From the NCBI RefSeq assembly GCF_001905465.1, contig NZ_LISX01000002.1:95763-159762 (forward strand): 64,000 bases of DNA. Direction: 5' to 3'. The DNA comes from Kitasatospora sp. CB01950. GTDB lineage: Bacteria; Actinomycetota; Actinomycetes; Streptomycetales; Streptomycetaceae. The notes beneath the pieces were generated by a model that saw only the letters and a program-made list of their open reading frames with translations, had not been told where the DNA came from and did no database searches. A program made the position numbers and the translations under genes. Below, piece by piece: positions 57,969 through 64,000 of this stretch (the first letter of the stretch is position 1; every line of letters begins with the position of its first letter).

Positions 57969-58340
57969 TCAGGCGCGGCTGGTGTCGATCACGCAGAAGC
58001 GGTTCCCCTCGGTGTCGGCGAGCACCACGAAGTCCGGGTCCTGCGGGTAGCTGTCCCAGTCGACGCGCTGCGCGCCGAGGGCCACCAGCCGTTCGACCTC
58101 GGCGGCCTGCTCCGCTGCATCGGCCGCGTACAGGTCCAGGTGAACCCGCGGGTGCTCCTGCACCGGCGACTCGCTCAGCCCGAGCGCGATCTGCACGCCC
58201 CCGCCCCCTTCGCCGGGCACCAGCACCACCCAGCTCTCCGTCCCCGCCTCCCGGGGCAGGTACCCGAGGGCCCCCTCCCAGAACGCCGCCGCCCGCGCCA
58301 CATCCGAAGCGCCCAACACCACCGACCCGACACTCACCAT
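57969..58340 (-). CDS. VOC/glyoxalase-like protein
   Basis: 123-residue single VOC domain pair: VGSVVLGASDVARAAAFWEG ALGYLPRE, VQIALGLSESPVQEHPRVHL DLYA, and FVVLADTEGNRFCVIDTS. His in HPRVHLDL and Glu in TEGN are candidate metal ligands. Substrate unknown; members range from glyoxalase to antibiotic-resistance proteins. ATG at 58340 preferred to a start 66 bases earlier. Confidence 0.83.
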   Translation of the reverse strand: MVSVGSVVLGASDVARAAAFWEGALGYLPREAGTESWVVLVPGEGGGGVQIALGLSESPVQEHPRVHLDLYAADAAEQAAEVERLVALGAQRVDWDSYPQDPDFVVLADTEGNRFCVIDTSRA

Positions 58341-58410
58341 GCCGCCGATTCTCGCGCAGCCCGGCAACCCCCCAACCCGCCGCCCCCGCAACGGCCGTGA
58401 CCCCACCAGG

Positions 58411-58545
58411 TCAGGGGTTCTGCACGTCGTACGCGCGCCGCGCCCGTTCCACCTCGTCGAGGTTGCTCGCCGCCCACTGCGCGAGGTGCGCGAAGAGCGG
58501 GGCCAGGCTGCGGCCGAGTTCGCTGATCTCGTACTCGACGCAGCG
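58411..58545 (-). pseudogene. C-terminal fragment of an HxlR-type regulator
   Basis: 44 residues in frame to a stop: RCVEYEISELGRSLAPLFAH, LAQWAASNLDEVERARRAYD VQNP. YEISELGRSLAP is the conserved wing and dimer region of HxlR proteins. The DNA-binding N-terminus is missing; the fragment abuts the remnant at 58546. Confidence 0.7.
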
Positions 58546-58919
58546 CTACGTCGCCGCGTTCAGGTAGGCCTTCGCCATCGCCTCGAACACCCGCTTGCGC
58601 CGTCCCGCCGCAGCGCCTCCGCCCTCAGCGTCTCAGCCCGCCGCGCGCAGTCCGCGAAGTACGGCAGCAGTCGAGCGGGCGGCAGGTCCGCGGGGAACGG
58701 CGAGTACCACACCTCCAGCCCGATCTCGCTCGCCGCCTGTGCTGCCACGTCCAGCCGTTCGGGGTCGCCGCCGGTGATCCGCACCGCCCGGCAGTGCAAC
58801 TCCTCGGCGATCACCGCGAGTTCGCGACGCACCTGGGCCGGATCGAAGTGCCGCCGGGTGAGCCGCTCACCGCCGAACGTGCCGGTGTCGTAGGTGATGC
58901 CGAGCGTGCGCGTGCTCAT
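58546..58919 (-). pseudogene. Truncated TIM-barrel-like gene after the TetR gene
   Basis: From ATG at 58919 the protein begins STRTLGITYDTGTFGGERLT RRHFDPAQV and GITYDTG..., a family known in streptomycetes at about 300+ residues. After ~105 residues (DCARRAETLRAEALRRDG) it breaks, and a different frame gives only the likely C-terminus KRVFEAMAKAYLNAAT before TAG at 58546. This suggests an internal deletion of roughly 200 codons. The ATG overlaps the TetR stop by 4 bases, so the start is still coupled. Confidence 0.65.
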
Positions 58920-59524
58920 CGTCCCTCGGCCTGCGCGGAGCCCCGTTCCAGCAGGTCGAAGGCGAGTTCGACCTCCTGCTCCAGAGCGCGGCCCGCCCGC
59001 CCGTCCGGGTCTCCGCCGACCAGGCGGGCGAAGTGGCGTTCCTGCAGGACGGCCAGCGAGGCGGCGATCTGGGCGGCCATCAGCGTGCCCGCCGCTTCGC
59101 CGTGTTCCTCGGCCAGGACGTCGGCGAGGGCCCGGCGCTGCCGGTAGCGGAGGCTGTCGGCGGCGGCCCGCAGCGCAGGGCTGGCCTGGATCACCCGGAC
59201 CCGGGTGAGCAGCGCCGGCAGGTCGGCGGCGGCGACCGGACCGGCCGCCAGGGCGCGGTGGTGCGCGCGCAGCGCGGCGAGCGCGTTCTGTCCGTCGGCG
59301 CGTCCGGCCACTGCGGCGGCCAGGTCGTCGCCGGCGACGCCGTCGAGGACCAGCGCCTCCTTGGTGGGGTAGTAGGCGAACAGCGTCGCCCGGGCCACTT
59401 CGGCGGCCCGGGCGATCTCGCCCATCGTCACGTCCTCGAAGCCGCGCTCGTCGAACAGGCGCAGCGCCTGCTCGGCGATCCGCCGCCCGGTCCGTTCCTT
59501 CTTCATTTCCCGCAGTCCGACCAT
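58916..59524 (-). CDS. TetR/AcrR-family regulator
   Basis: 202 residues. HTH: RIAEQALRLFDERGFEDVTM GEIARAAEVARATLFAYYPT KEAL, with the YYPTKE typical end. C-terminal ligand domain is helical. A perfect 11+11 palindrome lies 14 bases before the start, indicating autoregulation. Its likely partner gene directly downstream is truncated, so the repressor may now control only itself or distant genes. ATG at 59524. Confidence 0.88.
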   Translation of the reverse strand: MVGLREMKKERTGRRIAEQALRLFDERGFEDVTMGEIARAAEVARATLFAYYPTKEALVLDGVAGDDLAAAVAGRADGQNALAALRAHHRALAAGPVAAADLPALLTRVRVIQASPALRAAADSLRYRQRRALADVLAEEHGEAAGTLMAAQIAASLAVLQERHFARLVGGDPDGRAGRALEQEVELAFDLLERGSAQAEGR

Positions 59525-59538
59525 CCGATCACCCTACG

Positions 59539-59570
59539 CTGGACCGAGTGCAAAACCATACTCGGTCCAG
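59539..59570. promoter_or_regulatory. TetR operator palindrome
   Basis: CTGGACCGAGT - 10 bases - ACTCGGTCCAG, an 11-bp perfect inverted repeat immediately upstream of the TetR gene. The spacer GCAAAACCAT is A/T-rich, and minus-strand TATGGTTTTG fits a promoter core between the arms. Confidence 0.75.
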
Positions 59571-59590
59571 AATTCGCGCAGCGGCCCGGA

Positions 59591-60232
59591 TCAGCCCACG
59601 GACCGGATCAGCCCCGCCGCCAGGCCCGCCGCGACGGCCGACGTCCGGGAGTCGACGCCGAGCTTGTCGTAGATGTGCACCAGGTGGGTCTTCACCGTCG
59701 CCTCGCTGATGAACAGCCGCTTGGAGATCTGCCGGTTGGGCAGCCCCTCGGCGAGGAGTTGGAGGATCTCGGCCTCCCGCGGGGACAGCGTGGGGCGGCC
59801 GGCCCGGACGCGGCCGAGCAGCCGGGCGGCGACGGGCGGGGCGAGGACGGTCTCGCCGCGCGCGGTGGCGTGGATGGCGGCGGCGAGGTCCTCGGGCGGG
59901 GCGTCCTTGAGCAGGTAGCCGGTGGCGCCGGCCTCGACGGCGGCGAGGATGTCGGCGTCGGTGGAGTAGGTGGTGAGGATGAGCACGGCGGGCGGGTCGG
60001 GCAGCGCGGTGACCCGGCGGGTCGCCTCGACGCCGTGCATGCCGGCGCCCATCTGCAGGTCCATCAGGACCACGTGCGGGCGCTGCTCGGCGGGCAGCGC
60101 GGCGAGCAGGTCGAGCGCGGCGGCCCCGTCCGCGGCCTCGCCGACGGCGGTGACGTCCGGCAGGTCGTCGACCATGGCGCGCAGGCCGCGCCGCACCACG
60201 GGGTGGTCGTCCACCACCAGCACCCGGATCAC
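59591..60232 (-). CDS. NarL/FixJ-family response regulator
   Basis: 213 residues. Receiver domain with acidic pair VVDDHPVV (D8, D9), phosphoacceptor Asp58 in VVLMDLQM and Lys in GYLLKDAPP; C-terminal LuxR-type HTH LSPREAEILQLLAEGLPNRQ, ISKRLFISEATVKTHLVHIY. Cognate of the histidine kinase whose stop overlaps this GTG (GTGA). GTG at 60232. Confidence 0.93.
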   Translation of the reverse strand: MIRVLVVDDHPVVRRGLRAMVDDLPDVTAVGEAADGAAALDLLAALPAEQRPHVVLMDLQMGAGMHGVEATRRVTALPDPPAVLILTTYSTDADILAAVEAGATGYLLKDAPPEDLAAAIHATARGETVLAPPVAARLLGRVRAGRPTLSPREAEILQLLAEGLPNRQISKRLFISEATVKTHLVHIYDKLGVDSRTSAVAAGLAAGLIRSVG

Positions 60233-61524
60233 CGCAGCACCCCCGCGAGTCGCAGGCGCAGCGCGGTGCCGCCGCCGGGCCGCGCCGGAGGGGCCTTCGG
60301 CTCCTCGGCGGGCGACGCGGGCGGGTCGATGGCGCGCAGCGGCAGGGTGGCGGCGACGGCGGTGCCTTCGCCGGGGGCGGATTCGACGGTGAGGGTGCCG
60401 CCGAGCGCGGCGATGCGTTCGTGCATGCCGTGCAGGCCGAAGGAGCCGGGGGCGGGTGCGTCGGCCGGGTCGAAGCCGGTGCCGTCGTCGTAGACGTCGA
60501 GGGTGACGGTGTCGTCGAGGTAGCCGAGGGTGACGGCGATGTGCTGGGCGGCGGCGTGCCGGACGGCGTTGGCGAGGGCTTCCTGGGTGAGGCGCAGCAG
60601 CGCGACCTCGGCCTCGACGGGCAGCGGGTAGGGCTCGCCGTCGAGGTGGAAGGCGGCGCCGGCGCCGTCGGCGAGGCGGCGCAGCGCGTCGGCGAGGGTG
60701 GTGTCGTCGAGCGCGGGCGGGGTGAGGGCGTGGACGAAGCGGCGGGCCTCGGCGAGGTTGGCGGAGGCGGTCCGTTCGATGTCGCGCAGCAGCGGTGCGG
60801 CGGCGGGTGTCGGGGAGTCCGGCAGCGCGGCGGCGGCTTCGCGGGCCATCAGGACGATCCCGGACAGGCCCTGGGCGAGGGTGTCGTGGATCTCCCGGGC
60901 GAGGCGTTGGCGTTCGGCGAGGCGGCCGGCTTCGCGCTGGCTGGCGGCGAGTTCGTCGCGGGTGCGGACCAGGTCGTCGATGAGTTGCTGGCGGGCCCGG
61001 CTCTCCCGGTAGAGCGCGGCGTAGCCGTAGGCGGTGAGCAGCGCGACGACGACGCCGGCGAGCGGGCCGAGGACCTTGGCGGTGGTGAGGCCGCCGGGGG
61101 TGGTGGCCTGGGCGGCGATCACGGCGGCGGTCAGCCCGGCGACGGCGGTCAGCGCCCAGCGCGGCGGCAGGGCGTGCAGGCAGACGAAGTACAGCGGGAA
61201 CGCGAGGTAGCTGAACTCGGGGTGGTGCAGGGTGAGTTCGATCCACAGCAGGGCGACCGCCAGCAGCCAGGCGCTGCCCACCACCCGCGATTCGCGCACC
61301 TGGCGCAGCACTCCGCCGGCGGCGTACACGGCCGCGAGTGCCCCGGCGAAGGCCCAGCCCGCCGCGTCGAGTGCGCCGTCGGCGGCGGCGCGGACCAGCA
61401 GTACCGCGAGCAGGGTGAAGAACAGGCCGTGCACGGCGAGGTTGGCCAGGCGCAGGGCGGGCGTCGGCCCGACGGCCGAGCGGTGCGGTTCTACGGCGGG
61501 TGGGGGCGGTTCGGTACGGGGCAC
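60229..61524 (-). CDS. Sensor histidine kinase (HisKA_3 type)
   Basis: 431 residues. Five to six N-terminal membrane helices (from LANLAVHGLFFTLLAVLLV), a coiled linker, and the phosphorylated His in AREIHDTLAQGLSGIVLMAR. The ATPase domain has LTQEALANAVRHA (N-box), VYDDGTGFDP (G1) and GLHGMHERIAALGG (G2). Sensing is likely within the membrane. Divergent from an FtsX-type permease and ATPase, a usual partner in actinobacteria; regulation of that exporter is inferred. Confidence 0.92.
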   Translation of the reverse strand: MPRTEPPPPAVEPHRSAVGPTPALRLANLAVHGLFFTLLAVLLVRAAADGALDAAGWAFAGALAAVYAAGGVLRQVRESRVVGSAWLLAVALLWIELTLHHPEFSYLAFPLYFVCLHALPPRWALTAVAGLTAAVIAAQATTPGGLTTAKVLGPLAGVVVALLTAYGYAALYRESRARQQLIDDLVRTRDELAASQREAGRLAERQRLAREIHDTLAQGLSGIVLMAREAAAALPDSPTPAAAPLLRDIERTASANLAEARRFVHALTPPALDDTTLADALRRLADGAGAAFHLDGEPYPLPVEAEVALLRLTQEALANAVRHAAAQHIAVTLGYLDDTVTLDVYDDGTGFDPADAPAPGSFGLHGMHERIAALGGTLTVESAPGEGTAVAATLPLRAIDPPASPAEEPKAPPARPGGGTALRLRLAGVLR

Positions 61525-61642
61525 GCTGTCCGAGGGTACGGGGCGGGGGCGGCCGGTCGGCGCGGCGCGGCATCAACCGTTCGATGGATTTTCGGCTGCA
61601 CCCCTCGGACGGTGCGAAGTCCGCCGTCTCCCTGATGGCAGG

Positions 61643-61657
61643 GCGGTCGAAAACCGC
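61643..61657. promoter_or_regulatory. Inverted repeat in the divergent kinase/permease region
   Basis: GCGGT-CGAAA-ACCGC in the 176-base gap between the divergent operons, 44 bases before the permease GTG. A candidate binding site for the response regulator, which would bind as a dimer; short, so weak evidence. Confidence 0.35.
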
Positions 61658-61700
61658 GAGGGTTGAGTGGTCTCGTCCGCTGTCCGTCGGAAGGTTTCCC

Positions 61701-62756
61701 GTGTTCGTCGCCTTGCGTGACATCCGTTTCGCCCGTGGGCGCTTCGCCCTGATGGGTGCGGTGGTCACCATGATCACAACTCTGGTGGTGTTCCTGTACG
61801 GCCTGACCGGCGGGCTGGCCTCGGCCGCGTCCTCGACGGTCGCCGAGCTCCCGGCGGACGGCGTGGTGTTCGGCGCGCCGGCGGGCGCGGACGCGGAGGT
61901 GTCGTTCGCGTCCAGCACGGTGACGACCGCCCAGCAGGAGCGGGTCGCCGCGGCCCCGGGCACCACCGCCGTCCACCCGCTGGGCGTGGCGATGACGCGG
62001 CTCACGGCGCCGGACGGCGCGGCCTCGGTGAGCGTGCTGGGCACCGACGCGGCGCTGCTGCCCCCGCTGTCGGCGGGCGCGGCCCCGAAGGACGGCGAGG
62101 TCGCCGTGGGCGCCGACACGGCCTCCGCGCACCACCTCTCCCCCGGCTCCCAAGTCACCCTCGGCTCGCAGAAGTTGACGGTCAGCGCGGTCACCGCCGA
62201 GCGTTCCCTGTCGCACGCGCCGAGCGTGTGGACGACCGTCGACACCTGGCAGCAGGTCTCCGGCCAGAAGCAGCCCACCGCCCTCGCGGTGCGCGGCACC
62301 CCGCACGACCTGCCCGCCGACCTGAAGGCCGTCTCCCGGGGCGACGCACTGTCGGGCATCAACGGGTACGCGGCCGAGCAGGGCAGCCTGCAGCTGATCC
62401 AGGGCTTCCTGTTCGCGGTCAGCGCCCTCGTGGTGGGCGCGTTCTTCACGGTGTGGACGGTGCAGCGCCGGCCCGACATCGCGGTCCTCAAGGCGGTCGG
62501 CGCGTCCAGCGGCTACCTGGTGCGCGACGCGCTCGCCCAGGCCGCGGCCGTGCTGCTGGCGGGCGCGCTGCTCGGCGGGGCGATCGGCGCGATCGGCGGG
62601 GCGTTCGCCTCGGCGGCGGTGCCGTTCGACGTGAGCGTGTCGACGATCGCGGTGCCGGTCGCCGCGATGGTGCTGCTCGGCCTGGCGGGCGCGGCCCTCG
62701 CGGTCCGCCGGATCACCGCCGTCGACCCGCTCGCCGCCCTCGGCGCCAACCGCTGA
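61701..62756 (+). CDS. FtsX-type ABC exporter permease
   Basis: 351 residues. FVALRDIRFARGRFALMGAV and helix VTMITTLVVFLYGLTGGLA start, a ~180-residue extracytoplasmic (MacB-like) domain, then three helices: GFLFAVSALVVGAFFTVWTV, AAVLLAGALLGGAIGAIGG, IAVPVAAMVLLGLAGAALAV. RRPDIAVLKAVGAS is the FtsX coupling region. Works with the ATPase encoded next. DevC-like size. GTG at 61701 has GGAAGG eight bases upstream. Confidence 0.85.
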   Translation: MFVALRDIRFARGRFALMGAVVTMITTLVVFLYGLTGGLASAASSTVAELPADGVVFGAPAGADAEVSFASSTVTTAQQERVAAAPGTTAVHPLGVAMTRLTAPDGAASVSVLGTDAALLPPLSAGAAPKDGEVAVGADTASAHHLSPGSQVTLGSQKLTVSAVTAERSLSHAPSVWTTVDTWQQVSGQKQPTALAVRGTPHDLPADLKAVSRGDALSGINGYAAEQGSLQLIQGFLFAVSALVVGAFFTVWTVQRRPDIAVLKAVGASSGYLVRDALAQAAAVLLAGALLGGAIGAIGGAFASAAVPFDVSVSTIAVPVAAMVLLGLAGAALAVRRITAVDPLAALGANR

Positions 62757-62788
62757 CCGCCGCCCCCGACCACCGAAAGGCCCGCGCC

Positions 62789-63487
62789 ATGACCACCACC
62801 ACCGCCGTCCGCACCGGCCTCGCGCTGCGCGGCGTCACCCTCACCTACCCCGACGGCGAGAGCCGCCTGGTCGCCCTCGACAACGTCGAACTCACGGTCG
62901 CCCCGGGCGAGTTCACCGCCGTCGCGGGCCCGTCGGGCTCCGGCAAGTCCAGCCTGCTGGCGGTCGCCGCGACGCTGCAGCGCCCGGACTCCGGCCAGGT
63001 CCTCGTCGACGGCGTGGACGCCGGCACGCTCAGCGACCGGGAGCGGACGACCCTGCGCCGCGAGCGCCTCGGCATCGTCTTCCAGCAGTCCAACCTGCTC
63101 GCCTCGCTCACCGCCGTCGAACAGCTCCTGGTCCTCGAATCCGTCCGCGGCCGCCGCCCCGAGCGCGCCCGCCGGCGCGCCGAGGAACTCCTCGACTCCG
63201 TCGGCCTCGCCGCCGCCAAGCAGCGCCGCCGCCCCCACCAGCTCTCCGGCGGCGAACGCCAGCGCGTGAACATCGCCCGGGCCCTGTTCGGCAACCCATC
63301 GGTCCTTCTCGTCGACGAGCCCACCTCGGCCCTCGACCACGAACGCGGCGCCCAGGTCGTCGAGCTCCTCGCCGACATCACCCGCACCCACAACACCGCC
63401 ACCGTCATGGTCACCCACGACCGCGACCTGCTGACCCGCACCGACCGCACCCTGGAGATGCACGACGGCCGCCTCACCCCCCGCTGA
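62789..63487 (+). CDS. ABC exporter ATPase (LolD/MacB-type)
   Basis: 232 residues. Walker A AGPSGSGKSSLLAVA, Q-loop IVFQQSNLLASLTAVEQL, signature HQLSGGERQRVNIARALF, Walker B VLLVDEPTSALDHE, H-loop VTHDRDLL. Energises the FtsX-type permease encoded 32 bases upstream; lipid, peptide or antibiotic export is typical. ATG at 62789 has GAAAGG upstream. Confidence 0.93.
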   Translation: MTTTTAVRTGLALRGVTLTYPDGESRLVALDNVELTVAPGEFTAVAGPSGSGKSSLLAVAATLQRPDSGQVLVDGVDAGTLSDRERTTLRRERLGIVFQQSNLLASLTAVEQLLVLESVRGRRPERARRRAEELLDSVGLAAAKQRRRPHQLSGGERQRVNIARALFGNPSVLLVDEPTSALDHERGAQVVELLADITRTHNTATVMVTHDRDLLTRTDRTLEMHDGRLTPR

Positions 63488-63530
63488 CCCGCCCCCCGGC
63501 GCGGCCCCGACGGCCCACCCGTCACCGCCG

Positions 63531-64000
63531 CGCCGGGCTTCGGCGTCCCCACCCGGGCGGACCCGCCAGCCACTCGCCGAACACCCGGGCCACGGCCCGG
63601 CGTTCGCCCCCCGCCCACCGGACCCGACAGCCGACGCCACCCCGGCCCCGCCCGACCGCCCACGCACCTACGTCCGCGCCGCACATGCCCCACCGCCCAC
63701 AGGCCCCGTAGGACCCACACGACCGACCACCCCCCGACACTCTCCCCCGCCCCGACAACCGACGCCGCCCCGACCCCGCCCGACCGCCCACGCTGCGTCC
63801 GGCCGCACATGCCCCACCGCCCACAGGCCCCGTAGGACCCACGCGACCGACCACCCCCTGAAACTCTCCCCGCCCCGACAACCGACGCCGCCCCGGCCCC
63901 GCCCGGACCCCCCGCGCCGGGCTCGGCGTCCCCACGGGGGCTGACCCGCCAGCCACTCGCCGAACGCCCGGGCCACGGCCCGGCGTTCGCCCCCCGCCCA
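63531..64000. repeat. C-rich direct-repeat region without a convincing gene
   Basis: About 510 bases after the ATPase gene. A 124-base unit starting GCACATGCCCCACCGCCC repeats at 63681 and 63805, with a partial earlier match near 63613. An ~80-base segment (CGCCGGGCTTCGGCGTCCCC...) at 63531 recurs at 63915. Minus-strand frames give Gly/Arg/Trp-rich sequence made of the same repeats (VLRGLWAVGHV), with no ribosome site. It may continue beyond the window. Confidence 0.7.

Noticed and set aside
63522..63976. Minus-strand frames of 100-144 codons at the window end
   Set aside because: Composed of the direct repeats, no ribosome site, no conserved domain; could be revisited with flanking sequence.
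1..64000. Biosynthetic gene cluster, prophage or integrated element
   Set aside because: No PKS/NRPS/terpene/RiPP enzymes, integrase, transposase, attachment duplication or phage structural genes recognised.

Overview
The window is very GC-rich DNA with strong third-position G/C bias, frequent GTG starts, purine-rich ribosome sites and short overlapping operons. Gene content (SseB, DUF5999 and DUF2510 proteins, an ECF42-type sigma factor with its YciI partner, a HelY-like helicase next to a 5'-3' exonuclease, Tat-exported phospholipase C, a secreted beta/gamma-crystallin protein, many one- and two-component regulators) points to a streptomycete chromosome (Streptomyces, Kitasatospora or a close relative). 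No PKS, NRPS or other biosynthetic cluster, no CRISPR array and no insertion sequence was seen.

Layout. 1-11 kb: the end of a type II NADH dehydrogenase; a MocR regulator divergent from two flavin-binding split-barrel genes; a sugar MFS transporter; a dienelactone hydrolase; a second MFS transporter; a HAD-like protein; a CPBP membrane protease; a glutamate-cysteine ligase-family enzyme. 11-25 kb: small streptomycete proteins, a GNAT enzyme, a large secreted phospholipase C with a DasR-like site upstream, a crystallin-fold exoprotein, SseB, a cytoplasmic periplasmic-binding-type protein, a PLP-dependent deaminase/aldolase, the yciI-ECF42 pair, a DUF2510 membrane protein and a glutamine-amidotransferase-like hydrolase. 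25-32 kb: ChrA divergent from a CDF metal exporter, then a 5'-3' exonuclease convergent with a HelY-like helicase.

31.9-33.1 kb is the most unusual region. A conserved gene of unknown function (31999-32730) is followed directly by about 390 bases without a convincing gene. They contain two tRNA-like elements whose halves are in permuted order: T-arm and 3' acceptor strand first, then 5' acceptor strand and D-arm. The acceptor strands pair over 7 of 7 positions in the first (which also encodes an ACCA end) and 7 of 7 with one G-U in the second. A 12-bp hairpin terminator closes the array. This is the best candidate for an undescribed system.

33-43 kb: roadblock-like proteins (one at 33.3 kb and a four-gene group at 40.8-43.3 kb) surround an ArsR regulator, an S9 prolyl-oligopeptidase-family peptidase, a secreted M6 (immune inhibitor A) metalloprotease and a regulator/MFS-exporter pair. 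43-51 kb: a leftward five-gene peptide-type ABC importer operon followed by a GH36 alpha-galactosidase, divergent from an Xaa-Pro aminopeptidase. 52.5-59 kb holds several decayed genes: a DUF6183-type pseudogene with three copies of a ~137-bp internal repeat, a frameshifted member of a tandem gene pair, and two fragments left by deletion behind a TetR gene with a clear palindromic operator. 59.6-63.5 kb: a NarL-type two-component system divergent from an FtsX-type permease and its ATPase. The last 0.5 kb is C-rich direct repeats with no convincing gene.
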